DNA from: Marthasterias glacialis
Taxonomy: Eukaryota; Echinodermata; Asteroidea; Forcipulatida; Asteriidae
Length of the DNA stretch: 64,000 bases
Assembly (NCBI GenBank): GCA_911728455.2
Contig: OU452225.1
Location: 22,602,495-22,666,494 of the forward strand
Reading direction: 5' to 3'
Shown here: piece after piece, positions 23,301 to 32,171 of the stretch
Position numbering within the stretch: position 1 is the stretch's first letter
How the letters are laid out: each line of letters starts with the position of its first letter
Translations under genes and position numbers: made by a program
Notes under the pieces: generated by a model
The model's input: the letters and a program-made list of their open reading frames with translations, nothing else
Told to the model about the DNA's origin: nothing
Databases searched by the model: none

Positions 23301-23897
23301 ATTCACAGTCCATAGTTTGGGCCAATTTAATCAGCCTGGGGCACTGCTAGAGTTCTTGAAATCTACTTAATTTCGTAGTTAGTGAGAAATTGGAATTTTT
23401 GAGAGTATTTTACTTTAAGTATTGGGTCACTTCTAAAACTTTTAGGCCCCTCCATCTAAATTAAAATTTGAAATGGAATTTCCCAAAGATTTAACACAGT
23501 CCTACTTTCCCCTCCCCACCCCTTTTCACTTTTCCTAAAATATTTTATATCAGCCTAAATAGGACACTGACAATAATTAAAGAAAACTTATTGGAAAAAT
23601 TACAGGCCTCAACTCACCATCTTTCTCATCATTCTTTCTCTTGACACCAGCTTTCTTTGCTGGCTTCTTGATTTGTGTCTTGGATGAAGTCTTGCTGCTG
23701 TCTTTCTCCTTTGATTTTCTCAATGTTTGGAGTTGCTTTTGAGAGTTTACTGTGTGAGTTGACGTCTGGGCATTGGATCCTTGCTTACCAACACGCTTTG
23801 TGAACTTCTTTGACTTCTTGAAGGTTGGAGTTTTATTCTTGGATGAATTTGATGCTAGCTTAGGCACTGCCATGGATTTCACTTTAGGTTTGACCAT
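2201..23897 (-). CDS. PUM3: Pumilio homolog 3 (PUM3 / PUF-A, Puf6-like) gene, 3' end outside window
   Basis: PUM3/Puf6 proteins are nucleolar Puf-repeat RNA-binding proteins needed for ribosome (60S) biogenesis. Nine exons from 23897 down to 9032 join in frame: 280, 133, 76, 94, 248, 104, 76, 99 and 135 nt, 415 codons in all, every junction with AG acceptor and GT donor. The product has a Lys/Ser-rich basic N-terminus (residues 1-95, typical of nucleolar targeting), then family signatures KDRKAVRRNLK, EKRVKLLTEL, AHDTVRVVQCCLQYG, KGKYSKHFVLKMLRYG, VRHREAAEVLEMAYN, VVKHSIVHKVLLDFLEHAP, LHTHDGARAAMYCLWYGTAK and SKEEYGHQVLLALFDCVDD. A further exon at 2201-2346 carries RQQELLQTASSYLLNF. The 40-50 residues expected between 9032 and 2346 (a Puf repeat ending in a GRKVLLYL-like motif) were not found, and the C-terminus lies outside the window. 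The alternative upstream ATG at 23930 adds 11 residues unlike the family start. Confidence 0.93.
2520..3098 (+). mobile_element. TTAA-flanked MITE, full-length copy
   Basis: The ends read CCAGTTG and CAACTGG, each directly flanked by TTAA (2516-2519 and 3099-3102). A TTAA target duplication is typical of piggyBac and Kolobok superfamilies. The 579-bp element has no transposase frame and is therefore non-autonomous. Shared internal landmarks are GGTGGAATTGCTGGAATC, the CTTGACAATGCCAAGAG block and TTTCCAGGCAGGG near the right end. Confidence 0.88.
3103..3886. other. Intronic sequence with nothing recognised
   Basis: No conserved exon, RNA or repeat was identified in this part of the intron on either strand. 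Confidence 0.4.
3887..4379 (+). mobile_element. LINE 3' end (CR1/L2/Rex-like ORF2 C-terminus)
   Basis: The frame from 3887 reads ELDRIQRLQNSAARLLC, then EPHWLSIRERINFKLALFVF, TPSYLSTLL, SLRST and KAFSVAGPMFWNNLP. This is the characteristic domain after the reverse transcriptase in CR1/L2/Rex-type non-LTR retrotransposons. It ends with a GCGCCTTACAAATTC tail and two TTATG repeats, a usual 3' terminus for such elements. The copy is 5'-truncated. Confidence 0.88.
4380..5057. other. Intronic sequence with nothing recognised
   Basis: No exon or repeat was identified here. The minus strand was checked for the missing PUM3 Puf-repeat exon without success. Confidence 0.4.
5058..5280 (-). mobile_element. 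TTAA MITE, truncated copy
   Basis: The right boundary is intact: GGCGGCAACTGG followed by TTAA at 5281-5284. Read as the complement, it matches the first 220 bp of the copies at 2520 and 16501. The other end is missing. Confidence 0.85.
5480..5985 (+). mobile_element. LINE fragment: linker between endonuclease and reverse transcriptase
   Basis: A plus-strand frame with several breaks reads KTRDKVWFND, then RENRDKF-like ENRDKFVEARKEYNETEKET, LKKELSDDSLSSKKW and a following stop. The WFND start, Lys/Glu-rich helix and SKKWW-like end match the linker of non-LTR retrotransposon ORF2. Stops and frame changes show it is dead. Confidence 0.7.
6677..8011. mobile_element. hAT-like non-autonomous element with 13-bp TIR and 5-bp target duplication
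   Basis: The left end CAGGGTTCTCCCC (6677) and the right end GGGGAGAACCCTG (to 8011) are exact inverted repeats. Both are flanked by ATGTA (6672-6676 and 8012-8016). CAGGG ends fit hAT-type elements, some groups of which make 5-bp duplications. The 1,335-bp interior has a C-run near 7271, a GCGAGCGCGAAGCGC palindrome near 6740 and no transposase frame. Confidence 0.75.
8075..8689 (-). mobile_element. TTAA MITE, full-length copy in reverse orientation
   Basis: It is bounded by TTAA at 8071-8074 and 8690-8693, with ends CCAGTAGTTGCC and GGCAACTAG. The interior matches the 2520-3098 copy in complement along almost its whole length. Confidence 0.87.
9032..9166 (-). CDS. PUM3: PUM3 exon 9
   Basis: It encodes DRKAIIKSFKTFVCKISKEE then YGHQVLLALFDCVDDTVLVR. 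It has 45 whole codons, with acceptor ATCAG and donor GTAAAT. It should be followed by the Puf repeat I could not find. Confidence 0.95.
9167..10304. other. PUM3 intron between exons 9 and 8
   Basis: This is AT-rich intronic DNA between a GTAATG donor at 10304 and a CAG acceptor at 9167. No repeat or RNA was recognised. Confidence 0.6.
10305..10403 (-). CDS. PUM3: PUM3 exon 8
   Basis: It encodes ELIEGLRDIVVQILHTHDGA and RAAMYCLWYGTAK, the highly conserved HTHDGA repeat. It has 33 whole codons, phase 0 on both sides, with donor GTAATG. Confidence 0.96.
10780..11070 (-). mobile_element. TTAA MITE, truncated copy
   Basis: It carries the CCAGACCTT, CTTTTGTTTTATAC, GAGGATTATGAGAGATTGAT and TTGTTTATCATTG blocks in the same order as the 8075-8689 copy. 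No terminus is visible. Confidence 0.75.
11130..11435 (+). mobile_element. TTAA MITE, truncated copy with internal palindrome
   Basis: This is the right half of the family (GGGATTACACAAAAACC to CAGGCAGGGAAACATTTG), in the opposite orientation to the copy just before it. It holds the perfect palindrome at 11308-11374. Confidence 0.78.
11308..11374. repeat. Perfect palindrome with 33-bp arms and a 1-bp spacer
   Basis: Arms 11308-11340 and 11342-11374 are exact reverse complements around one A at 11341. The right arm is the normal MITE sequence (GTTCTGGTATTCCG). The left arm is an inverted extra copy of it that replaces the expected sequence. Confidence 0.97.
11436..12324. other. PUM3 intron, nothing recognised
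   Basis: Open frames near 11614-11899 exist on both strands, but no conserved motif or splice context supports a gene. Confidence 0.45.
12325..12400 (-). CDS. PUM3: PUM3 exon 7
   Basis: It encodes SVVKHSIVHKVLLDFLEHAP and LKMKT, a Puf-repeat helix typical of PUM3. The acceptor is ATCAG and the donor GTAAGT. Phase out is 0. Confidence 0.93.
13400..13503 (-). CDS. PUM3: PUM3 exon 6
   Basis: It encodes EAGIHSLHDILKEQPETRQG and MEHMQKTLSQVIEK, the less conserved linker after the EFYG motif. The acceptor is ATGAAG and the donor GTAAGC. Phase out is 2. Confidence 0.88.
13757..13923. mobile_element. 167-bp MITE with 9-bp target duplication
   Basis: The direct repeat AGGGGGCCT at 13748-13756 and 13924-13932 flanks imperfect inverted ends, GAATAGACCGTTCCGGC against ATGCAATAGACTGTTCTGGC. 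It is GC-richer than the surrounding intron. Confidence 0.72.
14338..14585 (-). CDS. PUM3: PUM3 exon 5
   Basis: This is the longest internal exon, 248 nt. It covers a Puf repeat with KYSKHFVLKMLRYGTKDHR and the next with VRHREAAEVLEMAYNN, then EEFYGPRFAIFK. The acceptor is AACAG and the donor GTTTGT. Phase out is 0. Confidence 0.95.
14905..15010 (+). repeat. Dispersed repeat also found at about 37645-37760
   Basis: The block AATACCTCAGAGAGTTTAT, CTCTGATTGG, TCACGTGG and GATATAAAGATCGG recurs in the same order near 37645-37760. I see no termini. Confidence 0.6.
15395..15528. repeat. 134-bp near-perfect palindrome
   Basis: Arms 15395-15461 and 15462-15528 are 67 bp each with no spacer. The centre is CTGTTAATTAACAG and only two positions mismatch. 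It lies in the PUM3 intron between exons 4 and 5. No target duplication was found. Confidence 0.97.
16076..16169 (-). CDS. PUM3: PUM3 exon 4
   Basis: It encodes LLSAHDTVRVVQCCLQYGSK and KQRQEIFDEIN, the first Puf-like repeat (family motif AHD-RV-QC-QYG). The acceptor is TTTCAG and the donor GTCAGT, a weaker site. Phase out is 1. Confidence 0.93.
16501..17090 (+). mobile_element. TTAA MITE, near full-length copy
   Basis: It starts CCAGTTGCCGCCGGGATTCT after GTAA (a decayed TTAA). The first 55 bp hold two GGATTCT-containing units exactly 30 bp apart, the probable seed of the 30-bp minisatellite family. The right terminus has decayed. Confidence 0.83.
17104..17446 (+). mobile_element. TTAA MITE, second copy in tandem
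   Basis: It begins inside the family sequence at the GACAGGATTAATTTCTCAGA block (equivalent to the second 30-bp unit) and repeats the left two thirds of the family directly after the previous copy, in the same orientation. Confidence 0.8.
17892..17967 (-). CDS. PUM3: PUM3 exon 3
   Basis: It encodes RNCSSEKRVKLLTELCGLIT then GKVFE, the conserved EKRVKL segment before the first Puf repeat. The acceptor is TGCAG and the donor GTATGT. Phase out is 0. Confidence 0.93.
17968..20978. other. PUM3 intron between exons 3 and 2
   Basis: This 3-kb intron contains short A/T tracts, a TA run at 20020-20033 and no element with visible ends. A Ser/Arg frame at 20405-20683 lacks conserved motifs. Confidence 0.5.
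20979..21111 (-). CDS. PUM3: PUM3 exon 2
   Basis: The acceptor is ATAAG and the donor GTAAGT. The exon encodes KEDNPKHPKLEELSFKDRKA and then the RNLKSNYELIQRAKNIW helix that precedes the Puf repeats. Phase in is 1 and phase out is 2. Confidence 0.93.
21112..22149. other. PUM3 intron 1, first part
   Basis: This is AT-rich intronic DNA. No conserved feature was recognised. Confidence 0.45.
22154..22521 (+). mobile_element. TTAA MITE, internally deleted copy
   Basis: It is flanked by TTAA (22150-22153 and 22522-22525), starts CCAGTTGCTGCTGGGAATC and ends GTCAACTGG. At 368 bp it lacks about 200 bp of the right interior found in the 2520-3098 copy. Confidence 0.87.
22526..23617. other. PUM3 intron 1, last part
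   Basis: It contains an A-rich tract (22670-22710) and no recognised element. Confidence 0.45.
23618..23897 (-). CDS. PUM3: PUM3 exon 1 (start)
   Basis: The start codon is at 23897 (MVKPKVKSM). The 93 codons are very rich in Lys, Ser and Thr. The exon ends GATG with donor GTGAGT, phase 1. Confidence 0.85.
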
Positions 23898-23969
23898 TAT
23901 AACAGCTGTATACAAACAAATCAATTCCATATTACATCAGCTGAACACATGTGGTGGATATGGCTGAGT

Positions 23970-24062
23970 CATCACAATGTGGGTTAAGTCTCCATCCTGG
24001 CACTTGTGTCCTTGAGCAAGACACTTAACTATGATTGCGCCTTGGCATTTAAGTCCTAACTT
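23970..24062 (+). mobile_element. SINE tail fragment
   Basis: GTGGGTTAAGTCTCC, CACTTGTGTCC and TTGAGCAAGACACTTAAC correspond to the 3' part of the SINE at 41914-42085. The tRNA half is missing. It lies between the PUM3 start codon and the minisatellite. Confidence 0.75.
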
Positions 24063-24068
24063 GAGGAT

Positions 24069-27000
24069 CCTGCTGAATAATGACTGATCGATCTAACACA
24101 TTAACACATCGACTGATCGGTCTAACACATCGACTGATCGGTCTAACACATCGACTGATCGGTCTAACACATCGACTGATCGGTCTAACACATCGACTGA
24201 TCGGTCTAACACATCGACTGATCGGTCTAACACATCGACTGATCGGTCTAACACATCGACTGATCGGTCTAACACATCAACTGAACGGTCTAATACATCG
24301 ACTGATCGGTCTAACACATCGACTGATCGGTCTAACACATCAACTGATCGGTCTAACACATCGACTGATCGGTCTAACACATCGACTGATCGGTCTAACA
24401 CATCGACTGATCGGTCTAACACATCGACTAATCGGTCTAACACATCGACTGATCGGTCTAACACTTCGACTGATCGGTCTAACACATTAACACATCGACT
24501 GATCGGTCTAACACATCAACTGATCGGTCTAACACATCGACTGATCGGTCTAACACATCGACTGATCGATCTAACAAATCGACTGATCGGTCTAACACAT
24601 CGACTGATCGGTCTAACACATCGACTGATCGGTCTAACACATTAACACATCAACTGATCGGTCTAACACATCGACTGATCGGTCTAACACATCAACTGAT
24701 CGGTCAAACACATCGACTGATCGGTCTAACACATCGACTGATCGGTCTAACACATCAACTGATCGGTCTAACACATTAACATCAACTGATCGGTCTAACA
24801 CATCGACTGATCGGTCTAACACATTAACACATCGACTGATCGGTCTAACACATCAACTGATCGGTCTAACACATCGACTGATCGGTCTAACACATCAACT
24901 GATCGGTCTAACACATCAACTGATCGGTCTAACACATCGACTGATCGGTCTAACACATCAACTGATCGGTCTAATACATCGACTGATCGGTCTAACACAT
25001 CGACTGATCGGTCTAACACATCGACTGATCGGTCTAACACATCGACTGATCGGTCTAACACATCGACTGATCGGTCTAACACATCGACTGATCGGTCTAA
25101 CACATCGACTGATCGGTCTAACACATCGACTGATCGGTCTAACACATCGACTGATCGGTCTAACCCATTAACACATCGACTGATCGGTCTAACACATCGA
25201 CTGATCGGTCTAACACATCGACTGATCGGTCTAACACATCAACTGATCGGTCTAATACATCGACTGATCGGTCTAACACATCGACTGATCGGTCTAACAC
25301 ATCAACTGATCGGTCTAACACATCGACTGATCGGTCTAACACATCGACTGATCGGTCTAACACATCGACTGATCGGTCTAACACATCGACTGATCGGTCT
25401 AACACATCGACTGATCGGTCTAACACATCGACTGATCGGTCTAACACATCGACTGATCGGTCTAACACATCGACTGATCGGTCTAACACATCAACTGATC
25501 GGTCTAATACATCGACTGATCGGTCTAACACATCGACTGATCGGTCTAACACATCAACTGATCGGTCTAACACATCGACTGATCGGTCTAACACATCGAC
25601 TGATCGGTCTAACACATCGACTGATCGGTCTAACACATCGACTGATCGGTCTAACACATCGACTGATCGGTCTAACACATCAACTGATCGGTCTAACACA
25701 TCGACTGATCGGTCTAACACATCAACTGATCAGTCTAACACATCAACTGATCGGTCTAACACATCGACTAATCGGTCTAACACATCGACTGATCGGTCTA
25801 ACACATTAACACATCGACTGATCGGTCTAACACATCAACTGATCGGTCTAACACATCAACTGATCGGTCTAACACATCGACTGATCGGTCTAACACATCA
25901 ACTGATCGGTCTAACACATCGACTGATCGGTCTAACACATTAACACATCGACTGATCGGTCTAACACATCGACTGATCGGTCTAACACATCAACTGATCG
26001 GTCTAATACATCGACTGATCGGTCTAACACATCGACTGATCGGTCTAACACATCAACTGATCGGTCTAACACATTGACTGATCGGTCTAACACATTAACA
26101 CATCGACTGATCGGTCTAACACATCGACTGATCGGTCTAACACATCGACTAATCGGTCTAACACATCAACTGATCGGTCTAATACATCGACTGATCGGTC
26201 TAACACATCGACTGATCGGTCTCACACATCGACTGATCGGTCTAACACATCGACTGATCGGTCTAACATATCGACTGATCGGTCTAACACATCGACTGAT
26301 CGGTCTAACACATCGACTGATCGGTCTAACACATCAACTGATCGGTCTAATACATCGACTGATCGGTCTAACACATCAACTGATCGGTCTAACACATCGA
26401 CTGATCGGTCTAACACATCGACTGATCGGTCTAACACATCGACTGATCGGTCTAACACATAACCTGATCGGTCTAACACATCGACTGATCGGTCTAACAC
26501 ATCGACTGATCGGTCTAACACATCGACTGATCGGTCTAACACATCGACTGATCGGTCTAACACATCGACTGATCGGTCTAACACATCGACTGATCGGTCT
26601 AACACATCAACTGATCGGTCTAACACATCGACTGATCGGTCTAACACATCAACTGATCAGTCTAACACATCAACTGATCGGTCTAACACATCGACTAATC
26701 GGTCTAACACATCGACTGATCGGTCTAACACATTAACACATCGACTGATCGGTCTAACACATCAACTGATCGGTCTAACACATCAACTGATCGGTCTAAC
26801 ACATCGACTGATCGGTCTAACACATCAACTGATCGGTCTAACACATCGACTGATCGGTCTAACACATTAACACATCGACTGATCGGTCTAACACATCGAC
26901 TGATCGGTCTAACACATCAACTGATCGGTCTAATACATCGACTGATCGGTCTAACACATCGACTGATCGGTCTAACACATCAACTGATCGGTCTAACACA

Positions 27001-29500
27001 TTGACTGATCGGTCTAACACATTAACACATCGACTGATCGGTCTAACACATCGACTGATCGGTCTAACACATCGACTAATCGGTCTAACACATCAACTGA
27101 TCGGTCTAATACATCGACTGATCGGTCTAACACATCGACTGATCGGTCTAACACATCGACTGATCGGTCTAACACATCGACTGATCGGTCTAACATATCG
27201 ACTGATCGGTCTAACACATCGACTGATCGGTCTAACACATCGACTGATCGGTCTAACACATCAACTGATCGGTCTAATACATCGACTGATCGGTCTAACA
27301 CATCAACTGATCGGTCTAACACATCGACTGATCGGTCTAACACATCGACTGATCGGTCTAACACATCGACTGATCGGTCTAACACATAACCTGATCGGTC
27401 TAACACATCGACTGATCGGTCTAACACATCGACTGATCGGTCTAACACATCGACTGATCGGTCTAACACATCGACTGATCGGTCTAACCCATTAACACAT
27501 CGACTGATCGGTCTAACACATCGACTGATCGGTCTAACACATCGACTGATCGGTCTAACACATCGACTGATCGGTCTAACACATCAACTGATCGGTCTAA
27601 TACATCGACTGATCGGTCTAACACATCGACTGATCGGTCTAACACATCAACTGATCGGTCTAACACATCGACTGATCGGTCTAACACATCGACTGATCGG
27701 TCTAACACATCGACTGATCGGTCTAACACATCGACTGATCGGTCTAACACATCGACTGATCGGTCTAACACATCGACTGATCGGTCTAACACATCGACTG
27801 ATCGGTCTAACACATCGACTGATCGGTCTAACACATCAACTGATCGGTCTAATACATCGACTGATCGGTCTAACACATCGACTGATCGGTCTAACACATC
27901 AACTGATCGGTCTAACACATCGACTGATCGGTCTAACACATCGACTGATCGGTCTAACACATCGACTGATCGGTCTAACACATCGACTGATCGGTCTAAC
28001 ACATCGACTGATCGGTCTAACACATCAACTGATCGGTCTAACACATCGACTGATCGGTCTAACACATCAACTGATCAGTCTAACACATCAACTGATCGGT
28101 CTAACACATCGACTAATCGGTCTAATACATCGACTGATCGGTCTAACACATTAACACATCGACTGATCGGTCTAACACATCAACTGATCGGTCTAACACA
28201 TCAACTGATCGGTCTAACACATCGACTGATCGGTCTAACACATCAACTGATCGGTCTAACACATCGACTGATCGGTCTAACACATTAACACATCGACTGA
28301 TCGGTCTAACACATCGACTGATCGGTCTAACACATCAACTGATCGGTCTAATACATCGACTGATCGGTCTAACACATCGACTGATCGGTCTAACACATCA
28401 ACTGATCGGTCTAACACATTGACTGATCGGTCTAACACATTAACACATCGACTGATCGGTCTAACACATCGACTGATCGGTCTAACACATCGACTGATCG
28501 GTCTAACACATCAACTGATCGGTCTAATACATCGACTGATCGGTCTAACACATCGACTGATCGGTCTAACACATCGACTGATCGGTCTAACACATCGACT
28601 GATCGGTCTAACATATCGACTGATCGGTCTAACACATCGACTGATCGGTCTAACACATCGACTGATCGGTCTAACACATCAACTGATCGGTCTAATACAT
28701 CGACTGATCGGTCTAACACATCGACTGATCGGTCTAACACATCGACTGATCGATCTAACACATTAACACATCGACTGATCGGTCTAACACATCAACTGAT
28801 CGGTCTAACACATCAACTGATCGGTCTAACACATCAACTGATCGGTCTAACACATCAACTGATCAGTCTAACACATCAACTGATCGGTCTAACACATCAA
28901 CTGATCGGTCTAATACATCGACTGATCGGTCTAACACATCAACTGATCGGTCTAACACATCGACTGATCGGTCTAACACATCGACTGATCGTCTAACACA
29001 TTAACACATCGACTGATCGGTCTAACACATCAACTGATCGGTCTAACACATCGACTGATCGGTCTAACACATCGACTGATCGGTCTAACACATTAACACA
29101 TCGACTGATCGTCTAACACATCAACTGATCGGTCTAACACATCGACTGATCGGTCTAACACATCGACTGATCGGTCTAACACATCGACTGATCGGTCTAA
29201 CACATTAACACATCGACTGATCGGTCTAACACATCGACTGATCGGTCTAACACATCAACTGATCGTCTAACACATCGACTGATCGGTCTAACACATCGAC
29301 TGATCGGTCTAACACATCGACTGATCGGTCCAACACATCAACTGATCGGTCTAACACATCGACTTCTAACACATCGACTGATCGGTCTAAAACATCGACT
29401 GATCGGTCTAACACATCAACTGATCGGTCTAACACATTAACACATCGACTGATCGGTCTAATACATCGACTGATCGGTCTAACACATCGACTGATCGGTC
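24069..29500. repeat. 5.4-kb minisatellite of 21-bp units (about 250 copies)
   Basis: The array is continuous and each unit contains GACTGATCGGTC, a 12-bp palindrome apart from one wobble pair, followed by TAACACATC. Most unit variation is CGA to CAA at one CpG, with a few GATCGG to GATCAG changes at the other. About 20 sites carry an extra 8 bp (TAACACAT). Marker variants recur at fixed shifts (927 and 1,418 bp), showing block duplication. The period is a multiple of three, so long open frames (RLIGLTH plus, LDRSVDV minus) arise on both strands; they are not genes. Confidence 0.98.
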
Positions 29501-29602
29501 AACTTTGTTGAGAATTTGTCGTAATTTGGGCAGTTTGTTAGAACAGGGTATCACACCCTCATAGGAAAATCACTCTCAGCACAGTGTAACCCACATGCTT
29601 CC

Positions 29603-29676
29603 CTGGGGCGCTAATACGACCGTCTAAGTCAAAATAATAAAAAAAAGAGTACAGCGCCCCAGTTACTGGATCTACA
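29603..29676 (+). mobile_element. Copy of a short GGGGCGC-ended repeat
   Basis: It runs from CTGGGGCGCTAATACGACC to AGTACAGCGCCCCAG, with inverted ends of its own, then GTTACTGG. It is the same unit as at 30880-30954 (inverted) and 32604-32680 (direct). Confidence 0.85.
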
Positions 29677-30488
29677 ATGACCACCTTTCAACCAGCAATA
29701 CAAATGCATTTGTTGCCATCTTTGAGGTCAAACACAGCATGTGCGTTGTATAGCTGTTTTTAGCTCAGGGCGAGGGCGCCCTTTCGTGTACTAATGCTCA
29801 TGGTAACGCCATACACATAAGGTCAAAGGCTATGCTAGTCCATAAGTAGGGCCAATCCTAGCACCAATGTAATCAAATTAATGAGTGCCTTGTGTCTTTT
29901 TCTCTCGGTCTTTCCTGATCATAAAACTTAGCGATGGAATGCTACTGTTAGTGTACTTGTTGTAATAAGCTGTAGATTACCGGACTGTTGGAATTTGTCA
30001 AAAACAATGAATCAAATTTTGTAGAAATCAAACGCTTTTTGAGAGTATCTTTTTGTATACAACTCGACTTAATTTCAACTTGCTCTTGATTGGCGTATGC
30101 GTACAGTACACAAGTTCTCATAATTGGGGTTCACAAATTGCTCACATTATTACATAAAGGGATCGAGCACCAGTTCCAAACTCAGGTTCGATAAGCGCAC
30201 TTTGTCAGGTTCCTTTAACCCCAACCAACTCAAATCCGTCAATTTCCTTTTCCCCAAATCAAAGAAGTTTGAAGGATATGGGGTATCCTGAAGGATTTGG
30301 GTCATAGTGTGTTTCTGCTGTGAAAGGATTAAGTATGAATTAGGCTATTAAGCTGTATTTGATGGAGAAGGATTTTGAAGGATGCTGAAATGTGATATAG
30401 TAGGAATTGGGTCATGCAATTTGGCTAAACTATAGTTAACAGATTATCATGGACTGAGAGGATTTCAAAGGAATTGGGTCACAAATAT

Positions 30489-30866
30489 GGCGACCGGAGT
30501 TGCAAAATTAACTGGTATGCTGCTATGCGGTGCGCTGGTCCTATGGGCTGGTTCCGCGTACCAGTTAATTTTGCAACTCCGGTTGCCATTTTGTTGCAAT
30601 ACTGTTTGAATGGGATCTGAGTTATGGTGAGAATTTATCACTTTTTAACAACTTTTAGTTTGCGGAGTGGATTTTTTGGACCCGTGCAATGCTCGATGAG
30701 AGTTGAAAGAACACATAGAGCCTAGTTTTGGCGAGATCTGATTTCAAAAAAGAACTGTAGCCATGTAAACGTGAAGGGCAGAAAGTTTCGAATAGGATTT
30801 TGTACATGTCACTCTATGACTAGGTTCGTGAAGACGATAGCGGAACGAACCTCATAGTTCTAGGAG
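30489..30866 (+). mobile_element. MITE with a refolded left end
   Basis: The body and right end (to TTCTAGGAG at 30866) match the intact element at 36195-36575. The left TIR is replaced by an inverted copy of the adjoining 60 bp: arms 30489-30517 and 30559-30587 pair with one mismatch. Confidence 0.85.
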
Positions 30867-31639
30867 TAGGGCTATGGCTAGACCCAGTAACTGGGGCGCT
30901 GTACTCCTTTTTTAAAAATTTTGACATTATCGGTCGTACTAGCGCCCCAGAAAAGTATGTGTAAGTTGGTTTGAAAAGCTGTTATGGCGAAGAGGATTTA
31001 AAACACCTCTGAAAAAGTGGCCAAAATTACGACAAAAACACAACAGAATGGCTGGAAAATCGCCTACTGGCTTCTCAAAATATCAAAGATGAAATAGAAT
31101 GCATTTAATTGTACTTACGATCACATTTTGTCCTCCAATTCGATGATTTTTTAGCCCACTGAAACCACTCAAAATGCGGCCATTAAAATCGCCATTTTAC
31201 TACTGATAGTCATGCGATACTCAACGACTGTTGCCTTACATGTATATGTCGTATTAACACTACGAGGATTGCGTGTTCGCTGATGCCCTGACTTGCACAT
31301 TGTCTTGTGCAGTCAACGCAGGATACCAGCTGTACAGCATGCGCGCTCGGCCAATCATGACCAAACATGCCAAATGGAACTTTCAGTAGCCACGGGGGGT
31401 CGTTGCACTACATAGCTGGTATCCTGCGTTGACTGCACAAGCCAATGTGCAAGTCAGGGCATTAGCGAACACGCAATCCTCGTATAAGGAAACAGTCGTT
31501 AAATATCGCAGTATCAGTAGTAAAATGGCGATTGTACCGGATGCATTTGAGTGGTTTTAGTGGGCTAAAAAATCATCGATTTGGAGGACAGAAAGTGATC
31601 GTAAGTACAATCGAATGCATTCTATTCGGTCCTACTAAT

Positions 31640-31700
31640 TTCCGACCCCTGCCGACCCCTGCCGACCCCTACCGACAACTCAAAAAAACCTACCGACAAC
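31640..31700 (+). repeat. Short CCGACCCCTG / ACCGACAACTC tandem repeat
   Basis: Three CCGACCCCTGC-like units are followed by two CTACCGACAACTCA-like units, inside the sequence that interrupts the foldback arms. Confidence 0.7.
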
Positions 31701-31880
31701 TCATTCCAAATGCACTCTTAGTCACTGGTTTAAGCTTTAAATGATAGATAATGTTACTTTGAATCCTAGAAGTCTTATTTTTACTTCTTTAAAATAAGAG
31801 AAATAAATATTTTCAATCACGGAATCTGATTTTCCGCGAAGCAGTAGTGCTGTCTGCCATGATGCTTGATTATGCGTAGT

Positions 31881-32171
31881 GGACTAAACCATTTATCGAT
31901 GGGTATAGTAAACATTTGTATGACAACAGAGGGCGCACTTCTAAAATGGAGCGTTAATTTAATATTCTACAAAAAGCAAATGTGTAGCATTTCTAGTTTG
32001 ATGAAAATTACATTTACATATGAACATTTTTAAACCTTTTCTCTTCAAGAAAAAATGATTCAACACAAGTATAGAGGGTTTATTCTGGAATTATTTCCCG
32101 ATATAGTTTAGAAGGGCGCCCTCTGTTGTCATACAACTTTTTAGTATACCCATCGATAAATGGTTTAGTCC
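31881..32171. mobile_element. 291-bp MITE with about 63-bp TIRs
   Basis: The ends GGACTAAACCATTTATCGAT (31881) and ATCGATAAATGGTTTAGTCC (to 32171) are inverted repeats of about 63 bp, including GAGGGCGC. No clear target duplication is present. Confidence 0.85.

Noticed and set aside
23898..23930. Upstream ATG at 23930 as the PUM3 start
   Set aside because: The 11 added residues (MELICLYTAVI) do not look like the Lys-rich family N-terminus; the ATG at 23897 does.
24080..29435. Many long frames on both strands (RLIGLTH and LDRSVDV repeats)
   Set aside because: They are by-products of the 21-bp array; frames end wherever an 8-bp insertion occurs and both strands are open.
24069..29500. CRISPR-like regular array
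   Set aside because: Units are contiguous 21-mers with no unique spacers, in an animal genome.
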